From the NCBI GenBank assembly GCA_947396885.1, contig OX377204.1:89104728-89168727 (forward strand): a DNA stretch of 64,000 nt, written 5' to 3'. Within the stretch, counting starts at the first letter, position 1. Every line of letters begins with the position of its first letter. The translations under genes were made by a program, and so were the position numbers. Under the pieces are notes generated by a model that was not told the DNA's origin, did not search any database, and worked only from the letters and a program-made list of their open reading frames with translations. Origin of the DNA: Heligmosomoides polygyrus polygyrus (taxonomy: Eukaryota > Nematoda > Chromadorea > Rhabditida > Heligmosomidae). This document shows positions 23,439-36,793 of this stretch, piece by piece.

Positions 23439-26400
23439 ATGCGACTTTCACTCGTGTTCGCCAGTGTGCTCCTGACAGCGGTCTCGGCTTTTGTCATCCC
23501 TATACAAATAGCTCAGGTGTCCAATGTGACCACAGGCGGGACGGAGGTAAGAGATTGGTTTGCCATTTTTGATTATTTGTTATCATCTTTTCATTGCCGT
23601 TTTTCTCGTTTCGTGGCAGACATTCTGGGGTCCTCTTACGCCCTGTATACCCACGGGTTTAATTGTTTATGGATCTGGCCTCTGGTGTGGTCTCTCGATC
23701 AAATGCTCGATCAGGTCATGAACTAGATAATTAAAAACCAGCCAGTCTCGATGCATTGAAGAGAGTAAGCAACGTCGCTCAGTGGAAGCTTGATTTCCTC
23801 CTTCTGTCGTGCTGCCGCAATCTAACTAGGCTAATTACAGCCGCAAGGAAATAACATGGCACATGGTAGGCGGAAAGGGTCTTGGAGAAAATGCCCGAAT
23901 CTCATGGTGTTCAGTGCTTGACGAGAAAGTGCCTGCAACTACTGAGGGAAATACCCACACTGTGAGAGAAATTGCCTGAGTCGAAGAGGTGAGCGAATAG
24001 AATACAGCGGGATATATTATCTTTCGGCATCTAGCAAAAGCACTAAAGTACAGCGCAGAACTGTGAGCGGTGGGCACTATTGACGAAACCAGGGCGCGGA
24101 TTCATGAACACTGCTGGAGGTAAATCCCAGCTCGATTTACCTCGACGCCGCTTACCGGCTACTTACCGAAAACCTATGCCTGTTTCTGATTCATGACCGC
24201 CAAAGCAAGGGTTTTGCCCCTGTCGAGTATTGATTTGGCGGATGAGCTGGCAACGGGCTAGAGTCGTTGCGTTGGGTCAGAAATTAGTAGGAGAGCAAAG
24301 CCCTTGCTTGGCGGCGTTCATAAATTGCGAGTAAAGGCCCCCACAGAGTTCTGCGGCAGCGCCGCGGCCCTATGCTTAACCATAGGGCAGAGACGCAGAG
24401 CTCGCCGCCGGCGGCGTCCCTGCCCTATCCTTAACCATAGCGGCGAGCGGCAATGCCGCTGAACTCTGTGGGGGCCTTAAGGTCTATGTTATAGGCCTCT
24501 GTCATACTTCCGCGGGAGCATCCGCGGAACGTTCGCGGACGGAAGGTGCACCGCAGACGGTCGTCGTCGTTCCGGGGCGGCTAGCGTCGCATTGGAGCGC
24601 GTTTTTTGGCGCCGAACTCATGGGACGACAGCCTTCCGCGGTGCACTGCACCGCGGACGGCTGTCGTCCCACGGGCGGGAAGTATAACAGCCCTCTGGCC
24701 ACCTGTCGGGTGCGATCCGCGGACGGAGGGCGCGGCGGGGCGCACCGATTGGCAAGGTGAAGGATCTCGGCGCGGTTCCCGCCCGTCCGCGGACGAAAGG
24801 TGCACCGTGGACGGTCGTCGTCGTTCCGGGGCGGCTAGCGTCGCATTGGAGCGCGTTTTTTGGCGCCGGACTCCGCGGGACGACGGCCTCCCGCGGTGCA
24901 CTGCACCGCGGACGGCTGTCGTCCCACGGGCGGGAAGTATAACAGCCCTCTGGCCACCTGTCGGGTGCGATCCGCGGACGGAGGGCGCGGCGGGGCGCAC
25001 CGATTGGCAAGGTGAAGGATCTCGGCGCGGTTCCCGCCCGTCCGCGGACGAACGGTGCACCGTGGACGGTCGTCGTCGTTCCGGGGCGGCTAGCTTCGCA
25101 TTGGAGCGCGTTTTTTGGCGCCGAACTCATGGGACGACAGCCTTCCGCGGTGCAGTGCACCGCGTGCTGCTGTCCCGCGTGCGGGAAGTATAACAGCCCC
25201 TCGTCGTCTGTCGGCGGCGACCCGCGGACGGCGGGTCTGGCGGACCGCGACGAGTGGCCCGGCGGGGGGTCCCGGAGCGATTCCCGCCCATCCGCGGATC
25301 CTGCCGCGGGAGTATAACATAGGCCTAACATAGGGCCACGTGGGGAGTGGCGGTAGATATTACACTTACCGGCCGGTAAGTTGTTCATGAATCCGGGCCC
25401 AGGAATAAAAAAGAAACTGTTTGGATAAGAGTGCAATATGAGAGATTTAAACAGATGCACGTTAATCTAACGGCCCAATTTTGCAATGTTTCATTAGAAT
25501 TTAGGCTCTAATAGGAAGTGGGTGAAAATTCGTTATGCTCCCATATACTCTAACATTTCAAAACAAAGAAGCTCGCAAGGTTTGTGACAAACTACCGAAC
25601 TGTAGATTCTGTGAATGACATCTTGTTGTTATGCCAGAAACCGTAATGTCTTCGTCCGGTACCAGTATACAGGACACTGGCCATCCCTCTTTCAGCAACC
25701 TCGAAATGCGCTAAAAACACAGTACCGATAATAATATTAGTATTGAATGCTTTTGCTTTTTACTTTAAATTTAATTAGTCAACGTTGTCGACCCACTGGG
25801 ATGGCCGGAGAACGCGTTCGCTTGGAAGGCGAGTTTATTTCCGGCCACTCGGGGCCTATACAGACGTCGAATGAATGACTCATTAGTGGGGACTTACCTT
25901 ATATAGGCTTCGGGTTATGGTAGTGCGGGAAACGTTCGCGCGGGGACCTCGAAATTCAAAAGTACAAAGGACAACTGGTACCGGCAATCAATACTAGGCA
26001 TGGAACATCTCTATGCAACGCACGGAACTCGACACAAGATCACTCCTTGACAAATTTGATTTACTAAGAGCATGAATAATTCCGCTCAAACAGACGCGGC
26101 TGTATATGTAGGTGTATCGCGGAGTTGAAGTCGCTTCTTAACTATGTATCTCACGTTTCACTGAATCTCTAGCGAAGCCTGAGCTGAAAGTGGTGACCAA
26201 AAAGATGATCCGCTGTGCAGTAAGCACTTCTTATCTTTTTAAAATGTGCACCAACCCCTCCATTTTTGCAAAAACCGTTTTACACTTACAGTGTCAGAAG
26301 CTATATATCTTGCCAGATCAGTAGTTTTTATCGGCAGTCATTATGTGTGGGCTTCTGTTGCCTCTGACACAAAATTATTTAATAAACCGTTTATTCGTAA

Positions 26401-29400
26401 TTGTACAACTAAAAGAGTGCAGGAGCTCAACAAGACTGAGACCGCGAGGGCGGCCCTTCCACATAGGAGACGTAATGCACTTTCTATTTTCAAAGAAGAC
26501 AACACTGTAGGCGAACTGTGACGCACTATTTTTTGTCCGTCTGAGGTCTCGTTGCTCGGAGTGACACGACTCACGCATGTGAGAGAAGGCCTCCGGAGTT
26601 CCGAGCTTCGCCGACGTTCGAAGATCAGAGGCGCTGCCGCGTGGGCCAACTTGTCGAAAATTAGGTGGGCCGGCCACGTAATGCGCTTCACAGACACCCG
26701 CTGGACGAGAGCCGTTGCCGACTGGATTCCGCGGGATATCAAGAGAACACCAGGACGCTCACCAGCGCGTTGGTCGGTCTTCTTCTTGAAAGCCCTGAAC
26801 GACCCATATGACGCTCTTCGTATCCCTCGAGCGAGGAGGGTCCATTGGAGCACTCTGGCACGCGAGAGGGACGAACGGAGACGCTGCTGGCGCCCGCTCG
26901 AGCAAGTCGATGATCAACGGGATGACAGGTGATACAGGTGATACAGGAGGTCTCGTATGTAGGTGAGAAACTCATGTAAAAGTAGCGGCAGCTGGTGCTT
27001 ACCGCAACACATTACACAAACAAAACACACATACACACATAAACGGAAACAAAACGTACAACATACATAAACGGAAAAATCATTCTTGTTTTTCCTCCTC
27101 ACAGTAAATTGGTAGCACTGATTTCGATCATCGGGAGGTTCAAACACCGCAGTAGATGTACACCCATTTGAAGAAGAGTTAAGCTTTGCTGGAATGGGTT
27201 GGTACCAGGGGTGTGCATCGAATTTTTCGGTCAATTTTGAATACTCTTTAAATTTTTGCGTTATGTTAAATTCGTTAAATAATATTTCCCTTATCTACAG
27301 TCAGTTTGGCTGTATTTTAGTATGTAAAAAGTCAGATTTGTTCTTTATTGATTTTTTGACTCTATCTACAAGACAATTATATGACTCCATGGAAAAGTGG
27401 AGGCGCACGCGAATAAATTGGTCAAAGAGCAAGAAAACTGTCCACAATTCCAGCGATATAATGACGATATCGGTTGCCTATTTCTACTGATTGAAGTAGT
27501 TAGAGGGTTCCCTCGGTAGCCTAATGGTGGTGCAAAAGCTTACGCAAAAAGTTTCTCCTAAACGCATTTATTTACAAAAAGAAATGTTCAAAAAAGTACA
27601 CAGTCCGAACGACAACCCAACCGTCCACAGTAGTATTTTCTTCTCAACTGCGCCGACCATGAGGATGGTTCCAATTCATCGTAATCTGAGATCGCATGAA
27701 TAGTTGTTTTCAGCTGGACCAGTTCACCCAGAGCTACTTCGTTACGAACATCACCGTTGGCACACCACCGCAGTTGTTCCGAGTGATCGTCGATACCGGA
27801 TCCGCCAACTTCTGGATTCCTGACTCTGGCTGTCTTAGCTGTGTGAACAAACGGCTATACGATGGGTGAGCGACGCTGCACCTTATCCATGGAGCGAGTT
27901 AGAATCCAAAGCTCTTCAGTTTGAATTCCTCAACATACGTGAACAGTGGGATGTCGTGGTCGAACGATGACAATTTTGGATCGTCGAACGGAATTCTTGG
28001 GAAGGATACCCTCAGGGTACGTTTTGCTGTCCTTAGCAACTCAAGTTTTTTTTTTTTGTTGGAAATCTGATGTTTTCAGGCAAAATGTAGAATTTTGTGG
28101 CAATATTTCTTTAACATCGAGAACATCGAGAGGCGACTGCTTACAATTCCATTTTAGAAAAGAAGTTCATATTCCCACAGCAGATTTCCAGGCCCGTAGT
28201 AGACGTAGTTTCTAACTGTAAGGGTGGTAGAGCACGTACATTTGTTTGATGCTGAATCGGACCTGATCGATTCAACTCATTTCATTTGTTAAGGAATGGC
28301 CGTATTTGATACAATTTAATACACCACATGCTTACAATTTAGAGAGCGCGATGGAGCAGTATTATTCATAACGGCTCATTTCTAACGTAACTACAGCTTC
28401 TAAATCATGTGAGTAGCTTTGAAGCCGGCGTTACAGAGCATCTTAAGGAACCTCTTTGTTTTGAAGACGACACCATACCATACGTTTTGTGCTGTTCAAA
28501 ATAGGGTATTCTCGCTTACAGAATAAATGAACGAAGATCAAAAATTTAATGACTGAGGCAGCTCTTTTGCAGTTATTAGGTTGTTGCAGAATTTCTCGCC
28601 ATTTTCAAGACACCATATTTTTTAGTTTTACAAAAAAAGCGAAACACGTCTGTTCCATCATGTTCTATCACTCTTCTCCACCTTTTAGGCAGACTTTCGA
28701 TCCCGTCAGCGTAGAACATTTCTGGCCTTGATTCGAAAAACCAGCCAGCCAGTGTTGAGGGTCGAGCGTTCTACCCCTCGTTACCCTGGCCCGTCCACCC
28801 CCAACCCCCTGGGCTTACTCGAGAGCCCAGTGGCTGCCTTACGAGATAGTGGAGACGTAAACAAGCGTTGGTTGTTAACTATATATGTGTGGCATATGCA
28901 GCACAGTATTTTCGGCCTGAAGGCCCGAAACGTTGTCAATAAATATTGAACAACTTCTAGCCTCACACTTGAGAAGAAGACGAAACTAGAATGAAGCACA
29001 GGGAACAAGCAATCTTAAGAAAAAATACAGCCGAAATTCCTCACAGCGCGGCTTATTAACAAGCGATATGGTGAAACGTTTCACCACACCGCTTGATAAG
29101 ACATATGATATCCGGGGGCCAGAACATCTTAGATCAAACCTTGCCCATGTTATCATACAGCTAGTTTTAGACTAAATGGCTCGCGTGAGTTTTACAAAAC
29201 TTGCAGACTTTAGTGAAAACGTGAGTTGTGAAGCTTCTCTGGAAATGAAAAATCCAAAACCAGTGCCTGCGCCTTTTCCACAACTGCCGCAGTCTTGACA
29301 CGTGTCCCAGCGAATCCCTTTTCGTTGCCGGGTTGCCGAAGCCTTCCTCAGAAGCATTGTACCTGGGCACAACATCGTAAAGGTTTGACTTCGGGTACGC

Positions 29401-32400
29401 GAAGAATCGAATTGTTTCAGCTGGAGAACGTCCAGCGCGAGTACTTTCAACAGTCGCGGCTCTTCTGTTGTACTCTTCCCTTGTATCAATATCAAGGCAA
29501 TCTGAACTTACGGACGACTGTATACTAGACCTTCTGGCTTACAAGGTGCAACTCGTGAATTACGATATACAAAATTCGTAAGGGAATTCGTATTTTTTCG
29601 TATTCGTATTTATTTTTTTCGTAGGGGAATTCGTATTTAAATTTTTCCGTATATTAAGCGCCGTAACCTGCATTGGTCACCCCCCCCCCCCCCAACATTA
29701 CTACGCCTAACTGTAAACACAGCATCAAAAGGCTGAAAGTCGCCGCACTGATCTCCTTGTACTATCAAATTAAACTTATTGAATTTAGCTCGCCACCGAT
29801 GATAGGGACATGATCGTCATCGAGAACACGGGAATTTTCCAAGCCTTGGAAATTCCGGCAGCAGTCGCAGCTCTAGACGGCGTCGACGGAGTGCTAGGCC
29901 TTGCTTTCCAGAGCATCGCCACCGATAACGTGGTTCCTCCGTTTATACAAGGCTTCAAACAAGGTGTGCTCTATGTAATCAAAGGGCCGGATTCATCAAC
30001 GACTTACAACAATTTAGCAGAGAAAATTATAGCCGAAATCCCTGATAGCGCGGTTTATCAAGCGATATGGTGAGCGATAAGCCGCGTTGTCTGAGTTTTC
30101 CACTGTAAATTCTCTGTTAAAGTTATGTAAGTCGTTGATGAATCTGACCAATACTTGTTACGGTGCCCTCGTTCCTTATCTCCACTGGAATATAGATCGG
30201 CAGATTTTGAGAGGTTTACAGGAATTTCTCTTCTAGACGCAGATTCTTGAAACGTTCTTCCCACGATTCCGTGGTTCAAAAGACTCTAAGGATCTTCTAA
30301 ATAATCTCGGATCTTTGATTTAATTCAAAACGGCTTACCGCTAGAAATCATTCTGCAAGCCTTACTTTTTTAGTTTACATAATGCTTCAAGACGGTTCTG
30401 AATCATCTTGTAGCGCAAAGTCAGCACTCTGGGAAGCCTTCATTCTGGTCACAGCATTCTATTTGTAAAACCTTCCGTAAGGATAAAGAGCTAAGGCGAG
30501 GATAAAGAGCTAAGGCACGGTGTTCATCAATCTTTTTCGGGATCCGCCACGCACTCCACTTCTACAGGGTAACGTGGAGGCAATTTAAATGCGTGTTTGG
30601 CCCATACAACGTCTTGCGGTGGTCTGCCCTTGAACAAGTCAGTGTTTTATCCATCCCAGACAAATCCTGTACCAATTCACCGACGATGGAGGGATGGAAG
30701 GTTGGTTGGCCTACGCGGGAAATCCAAATCAGGAACCTAGAACCGGATGCATACGACAGCCTGGGCCTCTCCCGTCTGCGCTATCAAAGGTTTCCAAACT
30801 ATTTCAAAAAATGTCTAGCCATTCTAAAGCAGGTGCGAGCCTAATCTCATATCTCGTGGTTCCAGGAGACATCGCTTCACCAGTGTTCTCCATCTGGCTG
30901 GAGGAACAGTGGGAATCAGATGATAACGGTACCGCAGGAGTAATCTACTATGGCGGTTAGTCCCATTTGTTTATTCACTTATTTATTTATTTCATGGCGC
31001 AAATTCAAGTGATGCATAGGAAGACGAAGAAAACAGATTAAAGAAAACGAACGTTACCAAGCTTCAGAAAATTAAAATCATTTCTATTTTAAAATTTTAG
31101 TGCTCAATATGTAGGTCAATGTGGTCCAAGCCTGGGCAGAGATTGCTACAAAAATTCCCTTGTATTGAAAAGGAAGGTTTACAATTTCTAAATGAGCATA
31201 AAACTTCTTTTCCTTTGATCAGAACACTGTCCTATTTACCTTACGAAGTGTTCCGATACGATTTTTTTTTTGAGTGACGACATTGTGACGTGCTCTCGTT
31301 CAAGACATTGCAATGCTTACTTGATTTATAGTGTAGATGAAGTGATCGGCACGAAGATTTTTTCGTGTGAGGAGAATTTGCCGTGCACCTGCCCAGAACA
31401 TTGTAATGCTTGATTGACAGTTCAAACGCCGTTTATCTTGAAATCATGTAGAAGAGACAGTGGTATATTTCTAACACCAGCCGTCAGAGCAACCTATCGG
31501 CCGCGCTGACGGCTTCTTAACGGCTTCGCCTTACTAGTATCTGAACTCTACATATGTCATGGTTCCGTAGGAAGAACACCTTAAGTACGTCGATTGGGGC
31601 CAGTCAGAAAGAAATAGGAAAAATGAAACACATCCATAAAAATCGATAATCGATCAATAGCGATCATCATCAAAGACGAACTTCGGACTAGTTCAGCGAC
31701 CGCGATAACCCCCAGAGCTAAGGTTTCGGGCCGCTTGAACGACATCCACAAAAAATCGATAATTTGATCAGTATTGATTGATGACGATCGATAGTTCAAA
31801 GAAGACCTACAAATTCGTGCTCAGCAACCTCGATTACCCCCAGAGCTGGCAGAAGAAGTGGTCGTATATCTCTCACCGATCTTTGACGTTCCTAGATTTC
31901 TATGCATATGGATACGACTATATACACCACCATTCCAGCACATGATGAAATGCATAAAACGAGTGCGTGGCGTAATCTTTCCATGTCACATAGAGCAAAT
32001 TCATTGAACCCTACCACTACAGAAAGCCATGAAATATTGTTGGATGCTTAATGATAAGAATATTTGTGTTTAATCGAGCAGAGTTGATACTTTTTCAAGA
32101 CGCTTGCAAAAGGGAATTATTTAATTTAAAATAAAACTTTAAAAATACAATTTTCAATTGGTAAGGCAATGTCTATTTAAATTTCGCATAAGTCTTTCTT
32201 GGTTTGCAAAATGTACAGCTTATTTCTCAAGGAGGTCGATTTCAAATGAGTGGTGTCCGGTTTAAAAATTAATGTTCGCACCAACGCGCAGCCTCAAACT
32301 TGGGTAATTAAACTTCATTGCAGCTAAAAACAACACACATTATCATAGAACAATAAACGAGGACATGACGGGAAAAGGAATAGATGAGAATGCAGTGACA

Positions 32401-35400
32401 CTCCTACAACTAAAAAATGAATGCGCCGTCCTTTGAGGGGAGAGGAGGTAGAAGCGTGGGGATATGGGGAGCTAAAGCGACTGAGAAGAAATAACCAGTG
32501 AAATGCTTTTGCCACCGCTTTTATATGCGCATGCAAGCGCTGCGGCTTGTCAAGGCTTTCATCAGCTACTGGAATGTTGCAGAGGAATGCATGAGAATGA
32601 AAATAGAGGTCTTACTTCTACAAACTCAATAACGTCTGTGATAACGAAAATGTTCAGTTTAAGCGAAAATTGCATATAAACCAATTTTAGGTTACGACCC
32701 CGTTCACTGCCTTCCCGACCGAACTTTCCAGCCGCTGTCGAAAATTGGACAGTTTCAATTCACCACATCGAATCTATACGTCAATGACATGCAAACAAGT
32801 TCAATTACTCCGGTCAGTTCCTCGGAGAAGAGCTACGGAGATAGCGTTTCACCAAGTAAGAAACCGGAGATCGTATAAAGGCATCGCCAACTCCTTATGT
32901 CATTATATCTTCAGGCTAGTGTAGTTAGTTTTCAAGCCTGTATAGTTTCACTGGGAAGCGTGTTAGCGCAGACGGGGAAGGCACTGCCTGTCGCGTGCAC
33001 CCGACATAAGGTTCTAGGTTCGTATTAAATTGTAAGGGAAGTATCCCACCACTTGTGCAATTTTTTCAAATTTGTTTCTCTCGTTTCATATATGCAAAAC
33101 CTTATAAACATAGGCACCATTATTTCTTCTTCTTCTCCTGAGCGTTTAGTCCCGCGCAGTTGCAGGGTCCGCTGTTCTTGTGATCTGTCGCCACCTCATC
33201 CTATCAATGGCGTCATCTGCCGTGGCGCCGACTTCGGCGAGATCTCTCCTGATGACGTCCTTCCATCTTTTCCTTGGGGCTCCTCTCGGACGCTTTCCGC
33301 GTGCCTCGAAATTTAGGGCCAACCTTGTGTGGTGATCATCTGGTCTTCTGAGAACATGTCCATACCACCTCAGGCGCTGCTCTCTCATCTTCAGCTGGAT
33401 CGGGGCTGTCTTCATCACTGCCCTAACATCCTCGTTTCGCACCCTGTCCCGACGGGTCCATCCACATGCCCACCTCAGCATCCTCATCTCCGCCGCGTGC
33501 AGTTGCCGCTCCTGCGCCTTACCCAGGGCCCAGCACTCACTGCCGAAGAGGAGGGCAGGTCTCACAACTGTTCTATAGAGCTTGCCTTTGAGCGTCCTGA
33601 AGCATCTACGGCCGCAGAGGATCCCTGTGGACTCCCTCCACTTGAGCCAGGCTGCGTTTATCCGTCCTCTGACCGCCTGGTCCACACTTCCTTCCTCGGA
33701 TAGGTCATTTCCTAGGTAGCGTAATTCTTCCACCTTCTCGCTCGTTTCCCCTTGGCAGTCTAGGATCGATCCAGCGCACTGCTCAGAGCTGATGAACTTC
33801 GTCTTCTTCACGTTCAGCCGTAGGCCGTTGTCTGCGAGGACTCTCTGCCACAGCTGCACCTTCTCCTACAGTTTCTCCTGATTGTCGGCTACTAGGGCGA
33901 TGTCGTCTGCGTAGAGGATCGTTCTGAGAGGGCCTTCCTCAAGGTGGTTCACTATAGAGTCAAGCGTCAGCAGGAAGAGGAATGGGCTCAAAGCCGACCC
34001 TTGGTGTACCCCCCCCTGTGATGTCCACTTTCCTTGTCACCCCGTGTGGAGTTCGTATCGCCGCCGTACATGTCCCTTATGACCGTGATCAGACGTTCCG
34101 GGACACCCCTCTTTCGAATTGCATTCCAGATTACGGCCCGAGCTAGTCTGTCATAGGCCTTCTCCAGGTCCAGGAATGCCAGGTAGCAGGGTTTTCGTTT
34201 CTCCCGATATTTCTCCATCATCTGACGAGCGATGAAGATGGCGTCTGTGGTGGACCTCTCAGGCATGAAGCCCCACTGCACCTGGGAGATGGGTACCATC
34301 TCCCTCAGCCTTGAGTCGACCAGTCGTTCGTAGATCTTCATCGTGTGTGAGATCAGTTTGATCCCTCGGTAGTTGGAGCATTCGGAAGCGTCTCCCTTTT
34401 GCTTAAAGATGGGGACTATGGTGCTGTTCCTCCAGTCATCCGGCATCTTACCTTCTTTCGTGATTCTGTTGAGGAACTGCGTCAGCCAGTTGATTCCGAG
34501 GTCCCCGAGCACCTTCCAAGCCTCTACTGCCACACCGTCAGGCCCTGCTGCTTCCGAGTTTCATCTTCCCTATGGCCTTGCAAACCTCTTCTTGCGTCCA
34601 GGGTGGGATGGGTCCTTCCGTTGATTGTTCTTCCTCGGCCTCCCGACGAAAGAACTATTCGTTCAGGAGTTCCTTGAAGTACTCCTCTCATCTCTCTCTG
34701 ACCTCGACCGGCTTCCGTATCACCCTACCGTCAGCACTCTTCACGGTCTTCACTACTCGAATGTCGAGGCTAGCTCTATGACGCGCCTTGGCCAGGCGGA
34801 TGGCGAACTTCTCTCCCTCTGGCCCGTCTAGTTTCTCGTACAGGGCATCCATTTCCGCGTTCTTTGCCTTCGCTACAGCTGTTTTTGCCAGCCTCTTCAG
34901 CTTTCTGTAGGCTGTGAGATGCTTGGGTGCACTCGTCTTCTGCCACAGCTTGTAGGCCTCCTTCTTCCTCTTCACCGCAGCCTGCACCTCTTCGTTAAAG
35001 AACCATGTCGATTTATCCCCTCTGGTTCCTCCCTTTGTTTCTCCCAGGGTTTTTTGACACATCTCAGGATTGTTTGGGCTACCTCCTCCAGGTCTCATTC
35101 ACGGGACCAGCTGGATCTGGAAGGCCTGCTTCGAGCACTGCCCTTCGCAGCTCGTTCCGCTCTGATACCCGCAGTCTCCACCATCGGATCCTGACTTCCG
35201 TCCTCACTTTGGGCCTGGTGGGTAGAGGTATTGCTAAGGTCGGCTACCAAGGGTCTATGCTGTGATGCCACGTCTTCTCCCGGAATGACCTTCACATCCC
35301 GGACTGTTTTCAAGGCCCCCTTCGAACCAGGATGTGGTCGACTTCCGTCCTTCTTCCTCCTCTAGCATAGGTCACCTTCTGGCTCTCCCTCTTCGCGATG

Positions 35401-36734
35401 AAGGTGCTACAGACAGCCAGGTCGTGGGCGATAGCCAGATCGAGAATTCTTTTTCCAGCTGGGTTTATCAGGCCGATCCCTTTACCTCCATGAACCCTTT
35501 CCACTCCTCTTCTGCCACTCCCCACATGCCCGTTCATGTCCCCTGCTATGGAGTGGTAGTCGCCTTCTGGTACGGACCTTATGGCTTCCTCGAGCCTGAG
35601 GTAGAAGTCATCCTTGTCGTGCTCCGGTCTGCGGAGCGTAGACAGACATGATGGTCCAATTACCCTCCTTCGTGTCCAGCCGCAGTGACATGATGCGGTC
35701 GTTTATTCTTTGGACAGCCGCTACTGAATCCTTGAGGGACTCCGCGACAGCTATCCCTACCCCGTTCCTCTTGGTGTCCTCTCCGTTGTAGTACAGCTTG
35801 ACCCCTTCTCCGATCTCCCTGGCTTTCGCCCCTTTCCATCGCGTTTCCTGCAGACACAGGACTTGTATCCTTCTGCGCTTCATCAGGTCAGACTTCCCTG
35901 GATCTTCCGGTCAGCGTTCCCACATTCAGAGTCCCCAGTCGAGCTAGCTTCTTTAGCCGAGGTCGTTCGGCCCTCGGTAGCCCTCGCATATTGACCACAG
36001 AACTCGGGCGGGGGTTCTGTGCGCCACTTCCGGGTGACGTCCTAGCCTTTACACTGATTCTATTGCGACTTGTGATCACGGTTTTGTGACGAGGTTTCTC
36101 CATCAGCCGGCCTGTCAACCTGGGCCTGACGCTGGAACCGTTGCGATTTTTGCAAACTTTGCAGGGCATGGCGTGCCGGAGCCGGGAGTCGAACCTGTGA
36201 CCGTTTGTGCATGAAACTACACTACTAACCACTAGGCTAACTCAGCTCTCAACATAGGCACCATTATTATCTACAACATATTGCAATTCGTCAGGTAATT
36301 TGTGGATCCCGCTTGTGTAGAACTCCTGGGGTTTCAACAAAAAAAAACTCACCGAAGGACTTTTCAAGATGCTCCCTGTCGTCAAATTGTTTGTACTGCA
36401 AGCGGTTCAACAACGAAAGAAACAAATGGTAGTCCGTTGGAGCAAGGTACCCTGAATACAGTGTGTGCGCCAGAACATGCTATCAGAAATAGTGGAGTTT
36501 CTCTGAATCTCCCTTGCAACGTGTGGACGGACACGCTCTGTCCCGAAGAAAGAAGATCTTGTCTTGTTCCTCACGAAGAGCTGCTTCAGCGCGATCCAAC
36601 TGTCTGCAGTAGACATTTATTTATTTATTTATTTATTTATTTGATGCTTTTAATATTTTGCTGGTTGTTACTGCTTTTTTTGCTTTTTGCATCCCGATAC
36701 CATGGGAGAGTGCCGATATGTAGGTGATTGCTAT

Positions 36735-36793
<59 letters not shown>

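Noticed and set aside
24606..25460. Long open frames on both strands (195 codons +, 280 codons -)
   Set aside because: They lie in a GC-rich palindromic tandem repeat with few stop codons by composition. The peptide simply repeats with the DNA unit and carries no family motif.
33329..35651. + strand frames of 70-125 codons
   Set aside because: Antisense to the LINE coding sequence, whose - strand frames have clear endonuclease and RT motifs.
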